A stretch of 20,387 nucleotides of DNA from Chara braunii (lineage: Eukaryota > Streptophyta > Charophyceae > Charales > Characeae). Positions 9,545 to 18,966 of this stretch are shown here, in pieces. The notes below the pieces were generated by a model. The model was not told where the DNA came from. It saw only the letters and a program-made list of their open reading frames with translations, and ran no database searches. Numbering within the stretch: the first letter of the stretch is position 1; each line of letters starts with the position of its first letter. Location of the stretch: contig BFEA01000588.1 in NCBI GenBank assembly GCA_003427395.1, forward strand, positions 809,948 to 830,334. The letters are read 5' to 3'. The translations under genes and the position numbers were made by a program.

Positions 9545-10390
9545 CCCGATGAGGTAGCAGACACCATGAAAAAAGGGATAGATCAGTTCCTAAGGGTGGA
9601 AGAGACCCAGCTAATAAGGAAAGCGTGCCAGGAGTTTCACCTAACATTTGCTTTCAATGACCATCACAAAGGTCGATTGGATGCAAAGCTAATTTCCCCC
9701 GTTAGGATCCACACAGTGGAACATGAGTGCTGAAACGACAAAGGGTCTGCCTACGAGTTCAGAATAGCAGCGGAGGTCATCGAACTACTCAAAGCCAAGA
9801 TAGATTCATTCGTGGCCGAACCCACCGCGTCCCCCTACGCGAACAACTGGTTCGTTTTTCGGAAGCCCAACAAGACGCTCAGGTGGATCCAAGATTTGCA
9901 GAAGTTGAATGCGGTAACAATCCGGAATGCGGGATCGCTTCCACAAGCCGATTTGCTGGCAGAATCTCACGCTGGCCGGAGCATTTACTCTGTGATAGGA
10001 TTATATTCAAGATATGACCAACTGTCGCTCGCTGCCAGGGACAGACTGTACACCGCCATGCACACCCTTGTACGGCAGCTGCAGATGTAGGTAACCCCTA
10101 TGGGCTTTACGAAGGCTGTGGCAGAGGCACAAAGGAGGATGCTTGCGGTAGCTGGGAACATGTTTCCGAAAAAATGCGAGCCGTATATAGATGACAATCC
10201 TACAAAAGATGCGCAGAATAAAAACGAAACGGAGGTCTAGTCGGGGGTCAGGAAGTTCGTCTGGGATCACCTACAGGATATTAAGGACCTACTCCAACGG
10301 TTCCTAGTATATAACATCGCCGCAAGCGGGCCAAAGAGCATCCTGGCGGTCCCAGAAGTGATCATACTGGGGTTTCGCTGTGGGTCCTAT
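9545..10390 (+). pseudogene. Reverse transcriptase domain, catalytically broken
   Basis: RT copies element RNA into DNA. In frame 2 it shows ASPYANNWFVFRKPNKTLRW (finger motif with an RxxxDLQKLN-like continuation), SLPQADLLAE, and then the first catalytic motif as SVIGLYSRYDQL, where the Asp normally in SxIDL is Gly (GGA, 9998-10000). VTPMGFTKAV follows, and then PYIDD at 10181-10195, the YxDD box, intact. TGA 9731-9733, TAG 10088-10090 and TAG 10238-10240 interrupt it. Distance between the two catalytic motifs is about 62 residues, normal for the family. The thumb region (KFVWDHLQDIKDLLQRFL) and a typical ILGFRCG...PDPAKTDKI connection follow. Confidence 0.93.
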
Positions 10391-11030
10391 GGGAGGAAGC
10401 CTGACCCGGCGAAAACAGATAAGATCTCTCAATGGCCAACACCCTTGCGCACCACGACGGAAGTACGAGCCTTCCTAGGGGTGGTTGAATTCTGGAGGAT
10501 TTTTATCAAAGGTTTTGTCAAAATAGTTGAGCCCATCCGTGCGATGATTAGGGAAGGAGGGACTATGGAGTGGACCGAGGATAGGGAAGCAGCGGCTTAG
10601 ACCCTCAAAGACGTCTTGACTTTCGATCAGGTCACTTTGGCAGCGCCCTGCTTCAACGACGAGGTAGGACAACCCTTTATCCTGGAAACCGATGGAGGAC
10701 CATTGGCAATAGGAGGTGTTCTGATACAAAGGAGCGATGAAGGCAGAGAAAGACCTATTAGGTTCGTGAGTAGGACCCTAAATTCGACAGAATGGCGATA
10801 CTCCCAATTCAAAAAGGAGGTCTTAGCTATCCTACATTGTCTCAAGACCTTTCAAGCGTACCTATTTGGAAGACGGTTTACGTCGCAGGAGCATTAAAGA
10901 ACTATAAGCCTATAGACCCGACCGTGGGGAGATGGATAGGCTTTATCTGGCAGTTCGATTATAAGATCGAGCGAATTTCGGGGCTCTGAAACAAAGCAGA
11001 CGGGTCAAGTCGGGTCTGCATCACACCGGA
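10391..11030 (+). pseudogene. RNase H domain remnant
   Basis: RNase H removes the RNA strand of the RNA-DNA hybrid during reverse transcription. The connection segment TTTEVRAFLGVVEFWRIFIK leads in. TAG 10598-10600 follows. The RNase H core begins with FILETDGGPLAIGGVLIQ (first catalytic Asp at 10691-10693 kept), then RFVSRTLNSTEWRYSQFKKE with the conserved Glu in KKEVLAILHCLKTFQAYLFG. The frame changes from 2 to 1 just before the stop at 10895-10897, and the C-terminal part GRWIGFIWQFDYKIERISG follows, with TGA 10987-10989 in place of a sense codon in an otherwise typical xNKADGxSR end. Confidence 0.9.
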
Positions 11031-11564
11031 TGGCATGGAGGATGCAGAGCCAATCGACGCCTTCTTGGAATATGAAGGAGGGACCCTCGTCGTGGATAAC
11101 GAGATGACGAGTCCCACCTACACGCCAGCGCAATTGCTGATCCAAACATTGGAAAGAGGGACGCCTGTCGTAGTTGCGAAACTCAGGGAAGGACCAGTCA
11201 CCACGATTAGACCAAAAGATAAGAAGGATTCGTGGGGGGCAACAATGAGGCCAAAACAGGAATTGATGGCAATGGTCGTTGAAGGAGGTCGGGACGCCGT
11301 GATATGCCTAGTAGAGTCTTGGACACGAAAGGAACTGCAGTATTTAGTAAGTCAGGCTCAGGAAAAGCGAGATACAAACCAGGAGGGACAATATTTTTTC
11401 CTCGTACAAATGTATGACGACATCTTTTGAGAAATCGGGTTGTTACTTATAGGGAACAAGCAGCCTATGGAAGTCAGCCCCAAGGCAAGAGAGGAAGATG
11501 AAAAGTATGTCCTGAGGAATGACCACCTCTTCAAGAAGGAAGAAGGAACGACAAATCTAGGCAG
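11031..11564 (+). pseudogene. RNase H-integrase linker remnant
   Basis: Frame 1 stays open from the RNase H end to TGA 11428-11430 and is readable beyond it: a Glu/Asp-rich start (MEDAEPIDAFLEYEGGTLVV), KPKQ-like basic patches and a helical ELQYLVSQAQEKRDTNQ. After the stop the same frame gives EIGLLLIGNKQPM and KYVLRNDHLFKKEEG; the latter resembles the strand that leads into the integrase zinc domain in Ty3-like elements. The frame moves from 1 to 3 near 11555. Confidence 0.7.
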
Positions 11565-12220
11565 TTGGACATACTACAGACAATGCATGACGGACTAGTC
11601 GGAGGGCATCGGTCATCGAAAGAGACCCTTGCAAAAATCGCGCCACTTTACTTTTGGCCAGGCATGGCGGGTATGGTGACCACTTACTGTCAAACGTGCC
11701 TGATTTGCCAAGAAAGGAGCTTCGCGCGTGTCTTCGAGCCTCTTAGACCTACTCGGGTGCAGGGGCCGGGGGCCGGGGCATCTGGTCCATCTGGATCTCG
11801 CGGTCATGCCTGTATCAACAGACGGGTACAGGTATATCTTGGATGCAAGAGATAACCGGAGTGGTTACGTAGAGGCGGTCGCGCTTAAAAGAAAGACGGG
11901 GAAGGGAGTAGCCGACTGGATATAAGATTTCTACCCCTTCGTTCGAAGATTCATAGCGGGTAACGGGACGAAGTTCGTAAACCAGAAAGTTTTAGGCAAG
12001 CTTAAGATGTTGTGCGTGCCTATCAAGATCATCGAGCCGTATCATCCTGAGGCCAACGCGCCTGTCGAAAGAGGCCACCGGACTTTGAAAAACATAATTG
12101 CTAAGTTGGCGGCAGACGACCTGAGGAATTGGCCCCGGTACGTTAAGCAGGCAGTCTTCTCAGAGAATATGACGCCGAAAAGGGCGACGGGATGCATTCC
12201 GGCAGAACTCTGGAAATGAA
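11565..12220 (+). pseudogene. Integrase, zinc domain and broken DDE core
   Basis: Integrase inserts the DNA copy into the chromosome. The HHCC zinc domain is intact in frame 3: His codons at 11586 and 11607 in MHDGLVGGH, and Cys codons at 11688, 11697 and 11706 in YCQTCLICQ. A G/C-rich run (11755-11780) changes the frame to 1. The core has catalytic Asp 1 in VHLDLAV (11794-11796); the second Asp is Gly in FIAGNGTKF (GGT, 11959-11961); the Glu is kept in APVERGHRT (12067-12069). Spacing is D-X54-G-X35-E, the retroviral DD35E geometry. TAA 11923-11925 and TGA 12217-12219 interrupt it. Confidence 0.93.
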
Positions 12221-12647
12221 AGGGAGATTGATTTCCCGGTGGAGGCGTTCGTACCCACCTGGAATAGGTTAGATGACAATCCGCTCATGACCATGGAAGA
12301 ATTAATCAAGGCACGATGTCAACAGGTCCTTAGGAATGAAGAGGTCTTGGAGGAAGTTGTTAAGCGAGTGATGGATAACCGAATGAGGGACAAAGCAAGA
12401 TGGGACCAAGTCAAAAACATCCGGAAGGAGTCACTTCAGGTGGGGGAAATGGTACTAGTTAGGAACTCGGCCCTTGAGAGCACGTGGTCTGGACAACTGG
12501 GTGAGGCTGAACACCTTCGAACTTGAGGATCTTGATGGTACTGGAATAAAAGGACCATTCCCGGGACAGAGGTTGGTCAGGTTCCTAAACCGGGACCCAG
12601 TGGAGCAATGGTTGCAAGAAGCTCAGGACAAGGAAACAGGGACTTGA
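12221..12647 (+). pseudogene. Integrase C-terminal region remnant
   Basis: In frame 2 from about 12239: FPVEAFVPTWNRLDDNPL, a long helical Glu/Arg-rich stretch (EEVLEEVVKRVMDNRMRDKA), then LQVGEMVLVRNSALESTWSG, which resembles the small beta-barrel at the end of Ty3-like integrases (GDxVLVxN). Frame 3 then gives LNTFELEDLDGTGIKGPFPG, QRLVRFLNRDPVEQWL and TGA at 12645-12647. The change from frame 2 to 3 near 12500 joins sequences that sit closer than expected for this barrel, so a small internal deletion is likely. This is the end of the pol frame. Confidence 0.78.
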
Positions 12648-13083
12648 CGGTTTGAAAAACAGGCAGTTGAACCATACTCTTGTACCGTCCCTCTGCGGAA
12701 ATGATTATGACTACAGGGGTTGTTTTTTGTGTTTTTTCCTTTTTCTGGGGCATGGGGTGATTGCTTGGGTTGAATACGGATGGGGTTGGGAGCTCTGCGG
12801 CAATGTATCATAGTTTTTGTGGGATAATGGTGGGAGTGTCTATATGGGGTATCTATGTGCTGGGGCAATGTATCATAGTTTTTGTGGGATAATGGGAGCA
12901 TCCGCCTACGATGTCACTCTGAGACGACTACCAATCTCATGGGGTTGAGCGAAGATTCTGGGGAGTAAAACCTACAAATTCGCAAGGGGAGTGGGAGAGA
13001 ATGTGTGTATATGGGGGCTGCTGTGTTTTTTTTGTTATGTATGCACAGGACCAGGGAAAAAGAAAACAGCAAGAAAGACGAAA
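12648..13083. other. Noncoding segment after pol with a 32-bp direct repeat
   Basis: No gene. A 32-bp block beginning GGCAATGTATCATAG is present exactly at 12799-12830 and again at 12864-12895, 65 bp apart. The plus strand is G/T-rich here (GGGGTTGTTTTTTGTGTTTT at 12716-12735), unlike the purine-rich flanks. This is where a polypurine tract and 3' LTR would be expected, but I could not identify either. Confidence 0.6.
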
Positions 13084-13878
13084 ATGGAATTCGGGAATGA
13101 GAACGACAACAATTTCATCAACAGGCCCAGCGGGGAACGAGGGCCAAGACCAACCGGGGAACCAAGTACCAAAAAGAGAAAGTTGTATGTGGGATTTGAC
13201 TTCAACTTGGTTGTCGGCAGGGGAGGAAGAAAACAGGGAACCAGGGGGCCCTCACCTCTTAGAGAAGGGGAAGGGATATATGTCCCATCTGAGAGTGAGA
13301 GCGAGGGAGAAAATACGAGCCGAGGAAAAAGGCAGGAACCGGACAAGGGAGAGAGTCAGGGCCCTATCTGGGAGGGCGCCGAAAGTGGTAAACAACATGT
13401 ATGGCATAATGACGTATGTGATGAAAGACCTCACCGCCATGAGCGAGAGGAATGCGAGGGAGAGTGTAGCCCTATTCGAGATGGCAGCAGTGATGAGAAT
13501 GAGGAAGAGCCCAATGAGGTCATAGATATCAACAGTGGGAAGGAAGATGAAGAGGTCACAAGGCCAGTAGAAGAAGTACGATAAAGGGATGAGGATCCGG
13601 AGAATGAGAATGATAAATGGATACGAGAGTTTGGGCCAACTTGTAACCACTGGTTTGACCAGTGGACTAGCATCATGAGGCATGACTGGGCGTTAAAGGC
13701 ACAGGAAAAGCTGAGTAGGGGAGAAGAGATAACACCAACAACCTTCCTCACGGAAGGGGCGCTCGTCGACTTACAAAGGACGAAGAGAAGGATTCAGCGG
13801 GAATTGGATACTCGGGCAAGGCAGGCCCAACGCAATACAACTGAGCAACAAGGGGACGGTGGACGTAAAATGGACTAG
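13084..13878 (+). pseudogene. Unknown ORF downstream of pol, broken
   Basis: I do not recognise this. Frame 1 is open from at least 12991; the first ATG is 13084. It starts MEFGNENDNNFINRPSG, has a basic STKKRKLYVGFDFNLVVGR (NLS-like KKRK) and a Ser/Glu stretch VPSESESEGENTSRGK, and becomes very acidic before TAA 13582-13584. Past the stop the same frame gives WIREFGPTCNHWFDQW and a long Arg/Gln-rich helix to TAG 13876-13878. Between about 13345 and 13485, frame 2 looks more protein-like (KVVNNMYGIMTYVMKDL, ARESVALFEMAA), suggesting two compensating indels. It lies about 0.4 kb after pol on the same strand, so it could be an extra 3' ORF of the retroelement or part of another repeat. Confidence 0.45.
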
Positions 13879-13939
13879 TCATAGCAAAGGAAAAAAAAAA
13901 GAGGGAACGGGTATCCGGGACAGGCAAGACTGTGGTGTT

Positions 13940-14335
13940 GATTTTTGCATTTGAATTCCTAGAAATAGACCGCAATGGAATGGCTTTCTGGTCAAGAAAT
14001 GGTTAAGGGTTGGGCACGTAGTGTTACTGTGTACGAGTACTTGCTTCTTCAGAAGAACTTGAGGATCAATGAGCTTGAGACTAGAGCCGTGGAAAGCCGA
14101 TTTTGTTCAGGGAAAGCAAAGAAAAAAGAGGTACTTAGATGAGACAAGACTAAGAGGTTGTTCTTACAATTTAAATTCCTAGAAGCAAACTGCTACATGA
14201 CTGCTCGTCGAACTGGAAAGCATTGAGTAGCTAAAGCCACTTCGCATAAGTACTTGCTCCTTTGGAAAACTTGAGGATCGATGAGATTGAGACGGGACCT
14301 GTGAATGGTTGACTCTGTTTTGAGAAAGCGAAAGG
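13940..14335. repeat. Diverged tandem duplication, about 215 bp
   Basis: Two units share AATTCCTAGAA (13954 and 14174) and AGTACTTGCT...AACTTGAGGATC.ATGAG.TTGAGAC (14036 and 14249), offsets 220 and 213 bp. They differ at many positions and by small indels. Nothing coding is recognised. Confidence 0.8.
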
Positions 14336-14834
14336 GGAAGGGATTGTCAGGATTGAGGGAAGTTATGACAAAATGTTTTGTAAAATGTGTGATTGACCCT
14401 CGGTCGGATGAGTTATGGCATGAGTTTCTGAGAGAGGTTAGGGGACCTATGGGTGAAGAGGCATGAGAGATCCTCTTCCCTAGGAGCCTAATCCAACCAG
14501 TCACAGACAAGTCTAGAACAGCAAGAGGCATGAGAGATCAGGAAGAGAGAAAACAGTGATGGTGCACACTCCCCTCACTATGGTTGAAGGACTGGGTGGG
14601 CTAGTGTTGTTTGGGGCTGCAAGCCTCAACTTGAGCACTAGATGCTAAGTCGGATGTATGCATGGATAACTGAATGTTGTTGACAAATGACAAAGGAAAA
14701 AGCATGCATAAAAACCCAAGAAGATGGCTACCTTCTAACCCCCGAGACAGAGATGGGATCCGTGTCGTTGAGGCCCACCTCCTCGGGTGCTAACACTGAA
14801 ATGGATAAGGATGGCCCTGACAAGGCCGACCGAT
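14336..14834. other. No recognised gene; small direct repeat
   Basis: AAGAGGCATGAGAGATC occurs at 14456-14472 and 14523-14539. A short ATG ORF (14687-14950) begins MTKEKACIKTQEDGY and then runs into the 40-bp tandem array that follows. I would not call it a gene. Confidence 0.5.
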
Positions 14835-14990
14835 TGGAATGGAAAGGAATGACCCTAACCAGGCTGTTCGACTTGAGAATGGAAAGGAAGGCCCAACCCA
14901 GGCTGTTCGACTTGAGAATGGAAAGGAATGACCCTAACCAGGCTGTTTGACTTGAGAATGGAAAAGAATGACCCTAACCAGGTTGTTCGG
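14835..14990. repeat. 40-bp tandem repeat, about 4 copies
   Basis: AGGCTGTTCG or a one-base variant begins at 14861, 14900, 14940 and 14980 (spacings 39, 40, 40). Units contain CTTGAGAATGGAAAGGAATG and ACCCTAACC. The first spacing is a multiple of three, so the ORF across the start of the array repeats a RLFDLRMER peptide. Confidence 0.93.
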
Positions 14991-16436
14991 AAATAGCCCC
15001 TGACAAGGGTCATTTCTTTTGAAATAGGTATTGGGGTCCCCTGTAAGAATTGATTGAGAGATGTTAATTAAGAAAGATCTGGAATGAGCACTATGAGACG
15101 GAAAAGTCCGGTGGGTCGGTCATTGAAATAGCAATGAGGATGGATGGAAGAGAGTGACGCATTGGAAAGAGAAGGGCATGATAAAGAATGACGAACCTCA
15201 AGACGAGAAGGGCATAGACCGTTGGAACGGTTATAAGGATGGGATGTTACAAATGTGGGAGTTGAGGGTTGGAGGTAGGCCGACGGGTCTGGCCTTGGAA
15301 AATAACTATTTGAGGAAGCAACCACCAGACCAGTCATGAGGGGTAGCCTTATTGATGAGAGGCTGTCGGACCAGCCATGAGAAGCAGCCATGAGAAAGAG
15401 CTAGAAACAACACTGGATGGAGTAATGAGAATTGGATATTGCATTGCATAAGTCAGGGGACCCTAAGCAATTTTGACAAAAGGTCGTCAGGCCGACCATG
15501 GAAATGACATTGAGAAAGATTTTTCCTTTTTCTCTAGTCTCTGGCCTCAACAGGAGAGGGATATCGGTGCTCGCACCGCGACCCTAAGACATTTATCCTC
15601 TTAAGGAAAAAGCCTCAGCGCGACCTGTTCCTCTTAAAAGGGGATGAGGGTTAAAGGATCAAGGCACCTGTCCCTTGGATTGGTGCTAGCCGTCCGGAAC
15701 TAACTCCGACAATGAGCTTTAGTCGGGGAGTTCAAATTGCGCTTCATACTGAGAGCCTAAACGTCAAAGGGTGAGAGAATAAAATGGGCGAGAGAGTCAT
15801 TCTTATTCTAATTTCTTTTGCCCTCTCCAACCACACGCCGTACCATAGAGGGGTTGCATGGTCGTTTGGGTCGGACCTCGGCTGCCCGCACTAAGTTGGG
15901 CGGCACTGTCCAAGAGGAGGGGCCGGGCGAGGTACCGGGTGGAGTCCACCACCACCACGCGGCATTGACACCGCCTCGCCGGAACATTACAACCGTTTCG
16001 GGACTAACCGCGAGGTCTTCGTAACTGCACTCGTGAACTAATAGAGAGGCCCAACTCTCGTGAAAGAAAGAGGCCGGATCCAGAAAAATTACCACTCGGG
16101 AGAAACGATTCGCGATGGAAGTTCTTATGGCAAGACGGGGCCCTGGGAGGCTTGGACTGGACCTACCTACCAGATGTGAGGAGGAACCTAAGTGATGGTG
16201 CTCGTCTCGTAATAGCAAAAGGTCAGACTGAGTAGAAGGATGAGGCGTCACTCGTTGGGGAAGAACTGATCACTCTTCCTTCTCGAATCGGATGGGTCTG
16301 CGTCCTTGACTGCAGTCGACGGGCCAAAGGTCTGCATACCTCCGAGTGAGAATCAGTCGTACGATGGGGACATCGCATTTTGAGTGGGGGGAAGGTGTGC
16401 CACCTACCGATAAAAAAACATGCAAAAAAAAAAATT
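14991..16436. other. Repeat-derived noncoding sequence, no recognised gene
   Basis: 15100-15520 contains loosely related short blocks (GACCAGTCATGAG, GACCAGCCATGAG, CGACCATGGAAATGACATTGAGAAAG near 15332, 15371 and 15495), an old dispersed or tandem family. 15540-15830 has a T/C-rich start and AGGGTTAAAGG. 15830-16380 is C/G-rich with a 10-bp palindrome GACTGCAGTC near 16308. ORFs on both strands are short and without motifs. Confidence 0.5.
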
Positions 16437-16887
16437 GTGTAATTGGCTTTGCATAGGCTTGAAAAAGGGGGTTGACAAGATGTCCAGAAGAGAAAAAAAC
16501 ACGTGTAATTGGCTTTGCATGGGCTTGAGGAAGGGGTCTAGCAAGATGTCAAGAAGAGAAAAAAACTAATGTAATTGGCTTTGCATGGGCTTGAAAAAGG
16601 GGTTTGGTAAGATGCCTAGAAGAGAAAAATACTTGTGTAATTGACTTTGCATGGGCTTGAAAAAGAGGTCTGGCAAGATGCCAGAAGAGAAAAAGACTTG
16701 TGTAATTGGCTTTGCATGGGCTTGAGAAAAGGGTCTGGCAAGATGCCAAGAAGAGAAAAAGGCTTGTGTAATTGGCTTTGCATGGGCTTGAGGAAGGGGT
16801 CTGTCAAGATGCCAAGAAGAGAAAAGACTTATTTAATTGACTTTGCATGGGTTTGAGAAAGACTTGGTAGGATGTCCAGAAGAGAGA
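16437..16887. repeat. 66-bp minisatellite, 7 copies
   Basis: GGCTTTGCAT or GACTTTGCAT begins at 16445, 16511, 16577, 16643, 16708, 16774 and 16839 (spacings 65-66). Each unit reads GTGTAATTGGCTTTGCATGG, then GCTTGA.AAAGGGGTCTGGCA, then AGATGCCAAGAAGAGAAAAA. Because 66 is 22 codons, ORFs persist on both strands with a repeated peptide; these are not genes. Confidence 0.96.
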
Positions 16888-17049
16888 TGCATACGAAACG
16901 AACGGAGTGTCTCGCATGTGAAAATTAATTAAGCTTGGGTGCAAGAAAGGGCGAAAAAGGGGGGGATATGCATGCGAAATTGGAAGAGCTAGAGTAAAGC
17001 CGGACAAAACAGCCTGAGAGAAATACATGTAAATTAGGCTTGAGGAAAG

Positions 17050-17250
17050 AATGACGGAAAGCATGGATTGCACGGGCCGAAGGACCAAATGGGAGAGACA
17101 TTGAGACTGGCGGAAAGCATGAATTGCACGGGCCGAAGGACCAAATGGGAGAGGCATTGAGACTGACGGAAAGCATGGATTGCACGGGCCGAAGGACCAA
17201 ATGGAAGAGGTATTGAGAATGACGGAAAGCATGGATTGCACGGGCCGAAA
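17050..17250. repeat. 56-bp minisatellite, 4 copies
   Basis: GGAAAGCATG begins at 17056, 17112, 17168 and 17224, exactly 56 bp apart. Units contain GATTGCACGGGCCGAAGGAC and CAAATGGGAGAG. The overlapping minus-strand ORFs repeat a SFGPCNPCF-type peptide and are by-products of the array. Confidence 0.96.
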
Positions 17251-18051
17251 GGGCAAGGCTCAGGGAAGAAGCAGGGCAGCAGGAAAAGGAAGGTTGGAAG
17301 GAAGGGCCTGATGCACCTCGGGTAATGAATGAGAAGAAGGAAGCCTGAAGGAGGCCCTCGACCGTCCACACTCCCCTCCGCCCCAAGGGGCAGAAACTAA
17401 AAGAAACCCTGAGAGAGGAACAAGAAAAAGACAAGAAGGACTCTGGCAAGCTAACTACATGTCTCACCCCACTCCCTCTTCCCCCCCGTCTACCCCTCCA
17501 AAAACTCCTGTTGACTAAGGCTTGGTGCGCGATGAGGATATCGCGAATAAGTGGGAGGAATGTGTCGGGACCAATGGGTCCCGAGATAAGCCTTGCCCGC
17601 TGAGACGCGGTATACCGCGGAATTGTGCACGACAGAAAAAAACGGAGGCGAGAAGGGTAGAAAAGATTGAAGGCATTAGTACTAACACTTAGAGATTTAG
17701 AGGTTGCCGGGGGGTGTCGGAGCCACTAGACCAAGGAGAGACTAGCGGAACGGCGAGCTGCAAGAGACCGTAAGAAATTAGCAAAGGCGGCATTTCCCCC
17801 GAAAGGGAGAAAAACCGTCGGGGAAGGTGGTGTCACAAGTTGCACGACGCAGGGATAAAAGAATAAAAAAGAAAGAAAGAAGTGGGGTGCCGGCGCGCGA
17901 GGACGTGGCCCGGGCCAAGAGGGTCACTGGGATGCGACGTCAAGAAGGCCAAGGGGCCATGGGCCAAGTAAAGAACCACAACCGGAGAGATTGGCCTACG
18001 GAACGTGAGGAAGACAAAGTACCGAGAGCCACCGGCGGGACAAAGTGTCGA
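17251..18051. other. No recognised gene; cluster of inverted repeats
   Basis: Three perfect inverted repeats lie within 92 bp: CGCGAT/ATCGCG (17528-17545, 6-base loop), CGGGACC/GGTCCCG (17566-17583, 4-base loop) and the 14-bp palindrome CGCGGTATACCGCG (17606-17619). The flanks are purine-rich. From 17827 a reading frame opens that runs into the 27-bp array; its only support is that array. Confidence 0.7.
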
Positions 18052-18190
18052 GGACCACCAACGGAACTAGCACCAGCAGGGGTACCCACGGGACTAGTAC
18101 TGGTGGGACCACCCACAGGACAAGTACCGGCGGGACCACCAACGGAACTAGCACCGGCGGGACCACCGGCGGGACCACTAGCGGAACTAA
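18052..18190. repeat. 27-bp minisatellite coding a 9-residue Pro/Gly repeat
   Basis: About five units of GGACCACCAACGGAACTAGC-like sequence. In frame 1 they read PPTELAPAG, VPTGLVLVG, PPTGQVPAG, PPTELAPAG, PPAGPLAEL. The reverse strand is also open with a GGPAG-type repeat. The ORF spanning it (17827-18261) begins with a non-ATG codon and has no other recognisable feature, so I treat this as a minisatellite and not as a gene. Confidence 0.8.
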
Positions 18191-18682
18191 TGTCGGGGAC
18201 TAGCACGGGACAAGTGTCGGCGACTTGCGGCGCTCCAAGGAAAAATTGGGGTGTGTCGTGAGGTGCAAATAATTAAAGCAAGCCACACCGTCAAGATCAA
18301 AGATCCTGACGGCCAAGAATATTAGTACCACTAGCATAACCACTAGTGGGAGCAAGAGGAAAGACCAAAAGGAAAAGAAAAAGCAAAGAAACATGAGATA
18401 GGAGGCATAGGTGCAATCCGAAAAATCTCGGATTGGCCTCCCCCAAGAAAATGGAGTCAAGAGGGACTCTGTGAGAAAAATAGGCCTCCGCGAGAAAATT
18501 GGAACATGAGGGCCTATTGTTTGGGTGAGAAAGAGACAAACGGAGGCTCTCATGGGCATGGAAAGGCCACAGGTGCAGTCCGAGAAATAACGGACTGACC
18601 CTTGAGTATAGGAAGGGCCAAAACTAAGAGGAAGGGCCTAAAAAATGGCCTTAATGGCTAGTTGACACTTGACATGCAAAAA

Positions 18683-18714
18683 CTTATACACATCTAGATG
18701 TGTATAAGAGACAG
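18683..18714. other. Tn5/Nextera mosaic-end junction (library adapter)
   Basis: AGATGTGTATAAGAGACAG at 18696-18714 is the exact 19-base Tn5 mosaic end used in Nextera libraries. It is preceded directly by CTTATACACATCT (18683-18695), the last 13 bases of its reverse complement, making the head-to-head junction produced by mate-pair or tagmentation ligation. Its minus-strand translation contains SYTHLDVYK, a familiar sign of adapter contamination in databases. It is not genomic and marks a likely artificial join or fill. Confidence 0.96.
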
Positions 18715-18937
18715 GCCTAGAGAGGCTCCATGTGAAAAATAGGCTCCCGGGAGAAAATTGGGAGCAAAAGGGGTCACCGTGGGAAGAAAGAGAGGCAAAA
18801 GGAGGCTCCCATGGGCATGGGGGAGCCTCAATTGCAGTCCGAGAAATAACGGACTGCACCTTGGGCATAGGAAGGGCCAAAACTAAGAGGAAGGGCCTAG
18901 AAAAGGCCTTAACGGCTAGCTGACACTTGACATGCTA

Positions 18938-18966
18938 GAAAAAAGAAAAAAAAAAAAAAAAAAAAA
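18938..18966 (+). repeat. Poly(A) tract
   Basis: An A run interrupted by a single G at 18945, directly after the second 259-bp unit. It could be a retroposon tail or a simple repeat. Confidence 0.85.

Larger units (their letters stand above)
6421..12647 (+). mobile_element. Degenerate Ty3/gypsy-type retroelement, gag-pol region
   Basis: Domains occur in the order gag (zinc knuckle), protease, RT, RNase H, integrase, which is Ty3/gypsy (Metaviridae) order rather than Ty1/copia. All lie on the plus strand across three frames. In-frame stops include 6712, 7816, 8275, 8743, 9731, 10088, 10238, 10598, 10987, 11428, 11923 and 12217. The frame changes near 7816, 8010, 9540, 10880, 11555, 11770, 12225 and 12500. 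Key catalytic residues are lost as well, so the copy cannot be autonomous. Flanking LTRs, primer site and target duplication were not found, so the true ends are open; the upstream modules and the downstream ORF may belong to it. Confidence 0.92.

Noticed and set aside
2160-14700. LTR pair around the retroelement
   Set aside because: No long direct repeat shared by the sequences before 6.4 kb and after 12.6 kb was found by eye; a dot plot could change this.
16300-16325. Polylinker-like CTGCAGTCGAC suggesting vector
   Set aside because: It differs from the common PstI-SalI polylinker by a missing base, and no other vector sequence is nearby; the palindrome GACTGCAGTC explains it.
16437-16887. 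CRISPR-like array
   Set aside because: The whole 66-bp unit is conserved with no unique spacers, and the context is eukaryotic.
16549-17467. Minus-strand ORFs of repeated peptides over the 66- and 56-bp arrays
   Set aside because: The 66-bp period is a multiple of three, which keeps a chance frame open; the 56-bp array gives the same peptide in shifting frames. No start context or non-repeat domain.
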